9,355 nt of DNA from the NCBI GenBank assembly GCA_964407665.1, contig CAYOWK010000083.1:1-9355 (forward strand), read 5' to 3'. The notes beneath the pieces were generated by a model. That model ran no database searches, was not told where the DNA came from, and worked only from the letters and a program-made list of their open reading frames with translations. How positions within the stretch are numbered: position 1 is the first letter of the stretch; each line of letters begins with the position of its first letter. Of the stretch, positions 1 through 5,804 are shown in pieces. Both the position numbers and the translations under genes were made by a program. The DNA is from CAYOWK01 sp964407665. Its GTDB lineage: Bacteria > Pseudomonadota > Alphaproteobacteria > Caulobacterales > Hyphomonadaceae.

Positions 1-595
1 GACCAAGAACACGATCCTCAAGGCCTATGACGGCCGCTTCAAGGACATCTTCCAGGAAGTCTTCGACGCCGAGTTCGCCGACAAGTTCAAGGAGTTCGGC
101 GGCATCTACGAACACCGCCTCATCGACGACATGGTCGCCTCCTCGCTGAAATGGTCCGGCGGCTACGTCTGGGCGTGCAAGAACTATGACGGCGACGTCC
201 AGTCCGACACCGTCGCGCAGGGCTATGGCTCGCTCGGCCTGATGACCTCCGTGCTGATGACGCCCGACGGCAAGACCGTCGAGGCCGAAGCCGCCCACGG
301 CACCGTCACGCGCCACTACCGCAACTGGCAGAAGGGCGAATCCACCTCCACCAACTCCGTCGCCTCGATCTTCGCCTGGACGCGCGGCCTCGCGCACCGC
401 GCCAAGCTCGACAACAATGCCGAGCTGGCGAAGTTCTGCGACCTGCTCGAGAAGACCGTGATCGACACCGTCGAGGCCGGCTTCATGACGAAGGATCTCG
501 CGCTCCTCGTTGGCGACACCCAGGCCTGGCTCACCACCGAGGGCTTCATCGAGAAGGTCGCCACCAACCTCCAGGACGCGCTCGCCGCAGCCTGA
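1..595 (+). CDS. icd: NADP-dependent isocitrate dehydrogenase, C-terminal half (5' end outside window)
   Basis: Oxidative decarboxylation of isocitrate to 2-oxoglutarate with NADPH formation, in the cytoplasmic TCA cycle. The reading frame is open from base 2 and gives 197 residues before TGA; the family is about 400 residues, so roughly half is missing. It aligns without gaps, as far as I can recall the sequence, to the human IDH1 type (homodimeric, eukaryote-like) rather than the E. coli type. Visible active-site residues, numbered in the fragment with the IDH1 equivalent: K2 (K212) in TKNTILKAYDG, D42 (D252) in YEHRLIDDMVA, the metal ligands D65 and D69 (D275, D279) in NYDGDVQSD, the NADP-contacting HGTVTRH at 99-105, and N118 (N328). 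The conserved IFAWTRGLAHRAKLD follows at 123-137. All catalytic residues in the visible part are intact. The gene is followed closely by its own terminator, so it ends its transcription unit here. Confidence 0.97.
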   Translation, partial: TKNTILKAYDGRFKDIFQEVFDAEFADKFKEFGGIYEHRLIDDMVASSLKWSGGYVWACKNYDGDVQSDTVAQGYGSLGLMTSVLMTPDGKTVEAEAAHGTVTRHYRNWQKGESTSTNSVASIFAWTRGLAHRAKLDNNAELAKFCDLLEKTVIDTVEAGFMTKDLALLVGDTQAWLTTEGFIEKVATNLQDALAAA

Positions 596-620
596 ACGGC
601 CTGACCTTCGAAACCCGACA

Positions 621-654
621 CCGCCCGGAGGAAACTCCGGGCGGTTCCGTTTTC
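621..654 (+). terminator. Intrinsic terminator of icd
   Basis: A perfect 10-bp GC-rich stem (621-630 CCGCCCGGAG pairing with 635-644 CTCCGGGCGG) is closed by a GAAA tetraloop of the stable GNRA type and followed by TTCCGTTTTC. It lies 26 bases after the icd stop codon. The stem is symmetric, but the reverse strand lacks a good T-tract after it, so it should work mainly for icd transcription. Confidence 0.9.
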
Positions 655-674
655 AGGCGCTGGTCGAATACCTT

Positions 675-701
675 TTTGGGGCGTGACGAACCGCCCCCAA
701 A
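675..701. repeat. Bulged inverted repeat upstream of the small membrane-protein gene
   Basis: TTTGGGGCG (675-683) can pair with CGCCCCCAAA (692-701) around the 8-base loop TGACGAAC, leaving one unpaired C (694). No T-tract follows on either strand, so a terminator is unlikely. It sits 39 bases before the ATG at 741 and could be a leader hairpin, an operator or a chance structure. Confidence 0.45.
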
Positions 702-740
702 GCGGCATTACCTCGGGCCAGACTCCAGCCGGGTCCGCCC

Positions 741-1133
741 ATGAACTATCTTGTTCTCATCGCCTCGGGCGCCAGCGCCTTTGCACTGGTCGTGCATGTC
801 ATGCTCGGCCGCCGCCGCCCCTTCCCGCCGCCGGCCGGTCTCGACAAGTCCGCCCACGCCCTCCACGCCGACGCCTGGTTCGGCCGCCACCTGCCGACCG
901 TCATTCTCGCCGTTATGGCCGTCGGCTACTCCAACGCGACCCGCCGCACGGACGCCGCCGACGTCGTGCTCGCGCTGTCCGCACTCGGCATCGGCGTGGT
1001 TGTACTCCGGGCAGCGCTCGCCATCCGTCACCGCGCCAGGCGGCTCGGCATTGAAGACTGGGGATTCATCGCCGTGGCGGCCGGCCTCGGGCTTGCGGGC
1101 GCAACCCTCAAGCTTCCCGGCCTCACAACCTAG
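741..1133 (+). CDS. Small membrane protein of unknown function, four predicted transmembrane helices
   Basis: I do not recognise this 130-residue protein. Hydrophobic stretches at about 3-22, 50-65, 72-95 and 106-123 suggest four inner-membrane helices joined by basic loops (GRRRP near 23, RHRARR at 96-101). Histidines occur at 19, 40, 42 and 50, the last three around the segment HADAWFGRH, but there is no clear metal or heme motif. The ATG at 741 is the first plausible start and its upstream sequence has no good Shine-Dalgarno, so initiation may be weak. The gene lies between the icd terminator and the convergent alaS gene; its TAG (1131-1133) overlaps the alaS stop by three bases within CTAG. 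Coding status is supported by a hydrophobic-helix pattern that overlapping frames lack, and by the exact fit between its neighbours. No function is assigned. Confidence 0.72.
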   Translation: MNYLVLIASGASAFALVVHVMLGRRRPFPPPAGLDKSAHALHADAWFGRHLPTVILAVMAVGYSNATRRTDAADVVLALSALGIGVVVLRAALAIRHRARRLGIEDWGFIAVAAGLGLAGATLKLPGLTT

Positions 1134-3817
1134 CCAGCCAGAAGCGCCTTCACAGCGGCGATGGCGTCGTCCGCCTTGTCGCCGTCCGGACCGCCGCCCT
1201 GCGCCATGTCAGGACGCCCGCCCCCGCCCTTGCCGCCCACCGCAGCAACCGCCGCAGGGATCAGCTTGCCAGCGGGATACTGCCCCACCAGGTCATCGGT
1301 CACCCCGACCACCACCGCAGCCTTGCCCTCGTTGACGGCGACGAACACCGCAACGCCTGAACCCAGCGACTTCTTGGCGTCGTCGACCAGCGTCTTGAGG
1401 TCCTTCGCCGGCACTTCGACCACCTTGCCGATGAACTTCACACCGCCGACCTCCTCGGGCCCGCCCCCGGCGCCCCCGCCGCCGCCCATCGCCAGCTTGC
1501 GCCGCGTATCCGCCAGCTCCTGCTCCAGCTTGCGGCGCTGGTCGTTCAGCTGGGAGACCCGCGACGGCAGATCCGACAGCGGCGCCTTCAACAGATCTGC
1601 AGCCTCGCGGGCGATGCTTGCGCGCGCCTTGAGGTACTCCAGCGCAGCAGCGCCAGTGGCGCCCTCGACACGCCTTACGCCGGACGAGACGCCGCCCTCT
1701 GATGTAATCACAAACACCGCGATGTCGCCGGTGCGGGATACATGCGTTCCGCCGCACAGCTCGACCGAATAGGGCTTGTCCGCCTCGCTCACCGAATTGC
1801 CGAGCCGCAGCACGCGGACGATGTCGCCATACTTTTCACCGAACAGGGCCAGGGCACCCGCCTGAACGGCCGCCTCAGGCGCCATCTCGCGAATTTCCGC
1901 CGCCGTGTTCTGGCGGATCACGGCGTTCACTTCCGCCTCGACGACATCAATATCCTCGCGCGTCAGCGGCGCGGTGTGAGAGAAATCGAAGCGGAAATAG
2001 TCGGCCTCGACCAGCGAGCCCTTCTGCGAGACGTGACCGCCCAGACGGTTGCGCAACGCCGCATGCAACAGGTGCGTCGCAGAGTGGTTCGCGCGGATGC
2101 GCGCGCGCCGGACGCGGTCGATTTTCAGCTCCGCAACAGCGCCAACCTTGACGTCGCCCGACACCATCTCACCGACATGAGCAAAGACGTCGCCCGCGCG
2201 CTTCTGCACATCATCAACCCGGAACACGCCGCCACCCGGGAACCGGACCTCGCCCTTGTCCCCGCTCTGGCCGCCCGATTCGGCGTAGAAGGGCGTCATG
2301 TCGAACACGAGTTCAGCGGGCTGGCCCGCCGTCAGGCTCGCAGCCGGGGCGCCATTGGCGACAATCGCTGTCAGCCGGGCAGACGTCTCTTCGAGTTCAT
2401 AGCCCTGGAAAGAAGTGGCGCCCGACGCATCGCGAAGGGCGAACCACGTTTCCACGCCGCCGCTTTCGGCAGAGCCTTTCCAGCTCTCCTGACTCCGCGC
2501 CTTCTGTTCGGCCATGGCGGTCTGGAAGCCAGCCTCGTCAACCGACTGGCCCTTGGCCCGCAGCACATCCTGCGTGAGATCGAGAGGGAAACCAAAGGTG
2601 TCGTACAGCCGGAAAGCCACGTCGCCCGGCAACACGCCAGCTTCGCCCAGATTGGCTGTCGCCTCGTCCAGCAGAGACAGGCCACGCCCCAGCGTCCGCT
2701 GGAAGCTCGCCTCCTCCGATTGCAACGCGCTCTCGATCGTCGCACGCGCGCGGCCCAGTTCGGGGTAGGCTGCGCCCATCTGCTCGACGAGCGCGGGAAC
2801 CAGACGGAACATCGACGGCTCGCGGGCGCCCAGCATGTGGGCATGGCGCATGGCGCGGCGCATGATCCGGCGCAGCACATACCCGCGCCCCTCATTGGAC
2901 GGCGTCACGCCATCCGCCATCAGGAAGGACGAGGCGCGGAGGTGATCGGCAATGACACGGAAGGATGGCAGGCTGTCGCCTTCCGCCTTCGCGCTGTAGA
3001 CATCTTCCTCGGCGCGGATCAGCGCTGCGAACAGGTCGATGTCGTAGTTGTTGTGCACGCCCTGCATGATCGCCGAGATCCGCTCGAGCCCCATGCCGGT
3101 GTCGATGGAAGGCTTCGGCAGCGGGATGCGCTCACGGCCATCGTTGAACTGCTCGAACTGCATGAAGACGAGGTTCCAGATCTCGATGAACCTGTCGCCG
3201 TCCTGTTCGGCCGAGCCGGGCGGACCGCCCCACACCTTGTCGCCGTGATCATAGAAGATTTCTGAACACGGGCCGCAGGGTCCCGTGTCGCCCATCATCC
3301 AGAAGTTGTCGTTTGTGTCGATGCGGATGATCCGGGACTCCGGCAGGCCCGCAATCTTCTTCCAGTGACCAGCGGCCTCGTCATCGGTGTGGTAGACGGT
3401 GACCAGCAGCTTTTCCTTCGGCAGGCCATAGTCGCGCGTCAGCAATGTCCAGGCGTGCTCGATCGCCTGTTCCTTGAAATAGTCTCCAAACGAGAAGTTG
3501 CCGAGCATCTCGAAGAAGGTGTGATGGCGGGCGGTGTAGCCGACATTGTCGAGGTCGTTGTGCTTGCCGCCGGCGCGTACACACTTCTGGGATGTCGCAG
3601 CGCGTGGCGCGAACGGCTTCTCGACACCCGTGAAGATGTTCTTGAACTGCACCATGCCGGCATTGGTGAACAAGAGGGTATTGTCGCCCTGAGGGACCAG
3701 TGGCGATGACGGCTTCACGGCATGGTCTGTCGACGCAAAATAGTCGAGGAATGCCGACCGGATCGCATTGACGCTCTCCAGTCCCGGCGTTCCCGATTTC
3801 GTTTCGTGCGTCGACAT
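1130..3817 (-). CDS. alaS: Alanyl-tRNA synthetase
   Basis: Cytoplasmic class IIc synthetase charging tRNA-Ala. It is complete at 895 residues (E. coli enzyme 876). Class II motif 1 lies near 36-59 (TNAGMVQFK), motif 2 near 74-115 (GGKHNDLDNVG, HTFFEMLGNFSFGDYFK) and motif 3 is GMGLERI at 241-247. The editing domain that removes mischarged Ser/Gly carries its zinc ligands H578 and H582 (NHSATH) and C688 and H692 (CGGTH), followed by SEGGVSSGVRR at 706-716. A coiled coil (about 755-776) and a glycine-rich linker (778-786) lead to the C-Ala domain, which contains GGKGGGGRPDMAQGGG at 861-876. Start: the ATG at 3815-3817 has GGAG (3828-3831) 10 bases upstream. The N-terminus is about 13 residues longer than the minimal family start before VNAIRSAFLDYF. 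It lies 308 bases downstream of recA, with its own candidate promoter. Its TAG overlaps that of the convergent membrane-protein gene. Confidence 0.98.
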   Translation of the reverse strand: MSTHETKSGTPGLESVNAIRSAFLDYFASTDHAVKPSSPLVPQGDNTLLFTNAGMVQFKNIFTGVEKPFAPRAATSQKCVRAGGKHNDLDNVGYTARHHTFFEMLGNFSFGDYFKEQAIEHAWTLLTRDYGLPKEKLLVTVYHTDDEAAGHWKKIAGLPESRIIRIDTNDNFWMMGDTGPCGPCSEIFYDHGDKVWGGPPGSAEQDGDRFIEIWNLVFMQFEQFNDGRERIPLPKPSIDTGMGLERISAIMQGVHNNYDIDLFAALIRAEEDVYSAKAEGDSLPSFRVIADHLRASSFLMADGVTPSNEGRGYVLRRIMRRAMRHAHMLGAREPSMFRLVPALVEQMGAAYPELGRARATIESALQSEEASFQRTLGRGLSLLDEATANLGEAGVLPGDVAFRLYDTFGFPLDLTQDVLRAKGQSVDEAGFQTAMAEQKARSQESWKGSAESGGVETWFALRDASGATSFQGYELEETSARLTAIVANGAPAASLTAGQPAELVFDMTPFYAESGGQSGDKGEVRFPGGGVFRVDDVQKRAGDVFAHVGEMVSGDVKVGAVAELKIDRVRRARIRANHSATHLLHAALRNRLGGHVSQKGSLVEADYFRFDFSHTAPLTREDIDVVEAEVNAVIRQNTAAEIREMAPEAAVQAGALALFGEKYGDIVRVLRLGNSVSEADKPYSVELCGGTHVSRTGDIAVFVITSEGGVSSGVRRVEGATGAAALEYLKARASIAREAADLLKAPLSDLPSRVSQLNDQRRKLEQELADTRRKLAMGGGGGAGGGPEEVGGVKFIGKVVEVPAKDLKTLVDDAKKSLGSGVAVFVAVNEGKAAVVVGVTDDLVGQYPAGKLIPAAVAAVGGKGGGGRPDMAQGGGPDGDKADDAIAAVKALLAG

Positions 3818-3902
3818 GCCCGGACCGCTCCGTCTACCGGCGCGGCCTGCCCCCGTGGCGTCCGCACCGTCCTTCCGGCAGGTCTAACCCGGCCGGACAG
3901 GC

Positions 3903-3931
3903 CATATAAGCCGCGCCCGCTCCCAAGCCAA
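3903..3931 (-). promoter_or_regulatory. Candidate sigma-70-type promoter for alaS
   Basis: On the minus strand TTGGCT (3926-3931) and TATATG (3903-3908) are separated by exactly 17 bases, each matching four of six consensus positions. This is the only AT-rich hexamer in a GC-rich gap. Transcription would start near 3896 and give a leader of roughly 75-80 bases before the alaS ATG. The recA terminator upstream implies that alaS needs its own promoter. Alphaproteobacterial promoters often diverge from E. coli consensus, so this is a suggestion. Confidence 0.45.
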
Positions 3932-4051
3932 GCGAGAGACCGGACAGGCGAACCACAACTTCACCGAACATGACGCCGGCCCCCGACGCCCGTGCCCTGA
4001 ACCTGTGCACCTCGGGAGCGTCCAGGGCGTCCGGACTTCCCCCTTATGCGC

Positions 4052-4076
4052 AGAAAGCGGGACCATCCGGCCCCGC
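4052..4076 (-). terminator. Probable intrinsic terminator of recA
   Basis: Read on the minus strand, GCGGGGCC (4076-4069) pairs with GGTCCCGC (4064-4057) around a GGAT loop, giving an 8-bp stem with one G-T pair, followed by TTTCTG. It begins 49 bases after the recA stop codon. The T-tract is short, so termination may be partial and some read-through into alaS is possible. Confidence 0.65.
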
Positions 4077-4125
4077 CTCCCGCACAACACACCAACCGGT
4101 CCACCAGACCCGGCCCAGTACGACC

Positions 4126-5202
4126 TCAGCCTTCTGCGACCTCGTCGCCGTGATCAAAGCCCGCCATCAGCTCCTCGGAGATGATTCCGGAATGCTTGCG
4201 GATCGCGTCCTCGATCTCGGCCGCCATGGCCGGATTGTCCTTCAGGAACTTCTTGGCGTTCTCACGCCCCTGCCCGATCCGCTGCGACCCGTAGGAGAAC
4301 CAGGAGCCGGACTTCTCGATCACGTTCGCCTTGACGCCGAGATCGACCAGTTCGCCCGTCTTGGAGATGCCTTCCCCATAGATGATGTCGAACTCGACCT
4401 GACGGAACGGCGGGGCAACCTTGTTCTTGACCACCTTCACGCGGGTCTGGTTGCCGACCACTTCCTCGCGGTCCTTGATCTGGCCGATCCGGCGGATGTC
4501 CAGGCGAACCGATGCGTAGAATTTCAGGGCGTTGCCGCCCGTGGTCGTCTCGGGAGAGCCGAACATCACGCCGATCTTCATGCGGATCTGGTTGATGAAG
4601 ATCACCATGGTCTTCGATTTGGAGATCGAGCCGGTGAGCTTGCGCAGCGCCTGACTCATCAGGCGGGCCTGCAGACCCGGCAGGCTGTCGCCCATCTCGC
4701 CCTCAAGTTCGGCGCGCGGCGTCAGCGCCGCCACCGAATCGACCACGAGAATGTCGACGGCGCCCGACCGAACCAGCGTGTCGGCGATTTCCAGCGCCTG
4801 CTCGCCCGTGTCCGGCTGCGAGACAAGAAGGTCATCAAGATCGACACCCAGCTTGCCGGCATAGACCGGATCGAGCGCGTGCTCGGCGTCGATGAAGGCG
4901 CAGACACCCCCGCTTTTCTGGGCTTCGGCGATTGCGTGCAGGGCCAGCGTTGTCTTGCCCGAGCTTTCAGGCCCGTAAATCTCGATGATGCGGCCTTTCG
5001 GCAGTCCGCCAATACCCAGGGCGATGTCCAGCCCCAGGGAGCCGGTCGAGACAGCTTCGATATCCAGCGCTGGGTTGTCGCCCAGCCGCATGATCGAGCC
5101 CTTGCCGAAACTCCGCTCGATCTGGCCGAGAGCGGTCTCCAGAGCCTTCTGCTTGTCCACGCCCGACTCTCCCGCCACCACTCTAAGAACAGCTTTGCTC
5201 AT
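4126..5202 (-). CDS. recA: Recombinase A
   Basis: ATP-dependent DNA strand-exchange protein for homologous recombination, and the co-protease that triggers LexA self-cleavage. With the start at 5202 it has 358 residues (E. coli 353). Visible elements: an N-terminal helix ending KALETALGQIER (19-30), Walker A GPESSGKT (77-84), catalytic E107 in FIDAEHALD, Walker B ILVVDS (151-156), DNA-binding loop L1 around EMGDSLPGLQAR (169-180), sensor Q205 in INQIR, and L2 following it to TTGGNALKFYASVRLD. The C-terminal tail is short and mildly acidic (DHGDEVAEG). Start choice: the frame stays open 14 codons further upstream, but ATG at 5200-5202 gives the alphaproteobacterial MSKAVLRVV start with a GGAG 8 bases before it. 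Likely SOS-regulated through the operator candidate at 5297-5311. A terminator follows, so it is probably monocistronic. Confidence 0.98.
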   Translation of the reverse strand: MSKAVLRVVAGESGVDKQKALETALGQIERSFGKGSIMRLGDNPALDIEAVSTGSLGLDIALGIGGLPKGRIIEIYGPESSGKTTLALHAIAEAQKSGGVCAFIDAEHALDPVYAGKLGVDLDDLLVSQPDTGEQALEIADTLVRSGAVDILVVDSVAALTPRAELEGEMGDSLPGLQARLMSQALRKLTGSISKSKTMVIFINQIRMKIGVMFGSPETTTGGNALKFYASVRLDIRRIGQIKDREEVVGNQTRVKVVKNKVAPPFRQVEFDIIYGEGISKTGELVDLGVKANVIEKSGSWFSYGSQRIGQGRENAKKFLKDNPAMAAEIEDAIRKHSGIISEELMAGFDHGDEVAEG

Positions 5203-5210
5203 TAGCTCGT

Positions 5211-5214
5211 CTCC
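5211..5214 (-). promoter_or_regulatory. Shine-Dalgarno that fixes the recA start
   Basis: GGAG on the minus strand, 8 bases before the ATG at 5200-5202. It supports the 358-residue form over a start 14 codons further upstream. Confidence 0.8.
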
Positions 5215-5236
5215 ACATCTGACACGAGGCGCGGTG

Positions 5237-5252
5237 GCGGGCAAATTCCCGC
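5237..5252. repeat. Small inverted repeat in the recA leader
   Basis: GCGGG (5237-5241) and CCCGC (5248-5252) form a perfect 5-bp stem around a 6-base AT-rich loop. It lies 34 bases before the recA ATG and would be in the 5' untranslated mRNA. It has no T-tract; it may be a leader hairpin or chance. Confidence 0.3.
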
Positions 5253-5287
5253 TCCGTTGATCCTGTTGAGGACGTGTGTACTACAAA

Positions 5288-5311
5288 TGTTCCGCAGAAC
5301 AAAGAGAGAAT
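5288..5311 (-). promoter_or_regulatory. Candidate LexA/SOS operator of recA with an overlapping dyad
   Basis: Alphaproteobacterial LexA is known to bind the direct repeat GTTC-N7-GTTC. The minus strand reads ATTCTCTCTTTGTTC at 5311-5297, matching seven of the eight fixed positions with the correct 7-base spacing. The intact GTTC half-site is also one arm of a perfect dyad TGTTC-TGCG-GAACA (5301-5288). The site is 95 bases upstream of the recA ATG and 21 bases past the stop codon of the upstream gtrA-type gene, as expected for an operator over the recA promoter. I could not fix the -35/-10 hexamers with confidence: TTGATA at 5317-5312 and TTGTTC at 5302-5297 are both possible -35 elements, and neither has a convincing partner. 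Confidence 0.6.
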
Positions 5312-5332
5312 ATCAACGGGGTCGTGTTTTTC

Positions 5333-5725
5333 TCAGGCGGCGCGGAACACCCATGCCTTGCTGATGGCATAGTTCAGCGTCAGCGACACCAGCGCCCCGC
5401 ACAGCAGATAGACGGCGGCCAGCGCCACATCCGGCTCATGGGCCGCCTCCAGAAGGGCGACTACCGCAACACGGGCGCTGAGGGATGCACAGGCTGCGGC
5501 GACGGTTCTCGCCAGTCGGCGGCCGGAACGGCCCGCACCCTGTCGGGCAAACGACCAGTATTCGTGCAGCGGATAGGCCAGTACCGCTACGATCAGAAAG
5601 CTCGCCGCCGCAGCCAGCCAGACGGGCCATCCCGCCTGCGTCCGCAACGCCAGCGCGATCATGGCGTCCAGACCAAAGGCCGCCGCGGAGACGAGAACGA
5701 AGCGATAGGGAACGCCGGAACGCAT
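5333..5725 (-). CDS. GtrA-family small membrane protein (putative polyprenyl-phosphate sugar flippase)
   Basis: 130 residues with four predicted transmembrane helices (about 7-27, 33-53, 74-93, 99-119), the size and layout of the GtrA/DPMS-flippase family (Pfam PF04138). Diagnostic sequence: RFVLVSAAAFGLD at the first helix, YPLHEYWSFAR (51-61) after the second and NYAISKAWVFR (118-128) at the C-terminus. Family members are thought to move or support undecaprenyl-phosphate-linked sugars across the inner membrane for polysaccharide or lipid modification; the substrate cannot be read here. The start is ATG 5723-5725. An in-frame TTG at 5737 directly abuts the AGGAG, leaving no spacing, and an in-frame TAG lies just upstream. 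The gene is 79 bases after the dehydrogenase gene on the same strand. No terminator is evident before recA, so read-through into recA is possible. A GT2 gene of the type that usually partners such proteins lies beyond the dehydrogenase, on the opposite strand. Confidence 0.9.
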   Translation of the reverse strand: MRSGVPYRFVLVSAAAFGLDAMIALALRTQAGWPVWLAAAASFLIVAVLAYPLHEYWSFARQGAGRSGRRLARTVAAACASLSARVAVVALLEAAHEPDVALAAVYLLCGALVSLTLNYAISKAWVFRAA

Positions 5726-5737
5726 CGACCGGTACAA

Positions 5738-5742
5738 CTCCT
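5738..5742 (-). promoter_or_regulatory. Shine-Dalgarno for the GtrA-family gene, with long spacing
   Basis: AGGAG on the minus strand is 12 bases before the ATG at 5725, longer than usual. The only alternative, TTG at 5737, follows it with no spacer and is therefore disfavoured. Confidence 0.55.
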
Positions 5743-5804
5743 GCGGGACAGCAGCAGTCTAGCCGGGCAAACCTAACGACCTGTTCAACGGGTGGTCCCG
5801 CGCG

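Noticed and set aside
1742..3265. Long open frame (507 codons) on the plus strand opposite alaS
   Set aside because: It lies wholly antisense to a clear alanyl-tRNA synthetase. In GC-rich genes the antisense frames often lack stops. Its translation shows no family motif.
3950..3969. Two GTTC half-sites on the minus strand between recA and alaS, considered as an SOS box
   Set aside because: The spacing is 12 bases rather than 7, and alaS is not expected to be in the SOS regulon.
3970..5205. Long open frame (411 codons) on the plus strand opposite recA
   Set aside because: It is antisense to an intact recA and has no recognisable domain. The frame mirrors recA codon usage.
5203..5244. Upstream extension of recA by 14 codons
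   Set aside because: The extension does not resemble RecA. The ATG at 5202 has a well-spaced GGAG and gives the usual alphaproteobacterial N-terminus.
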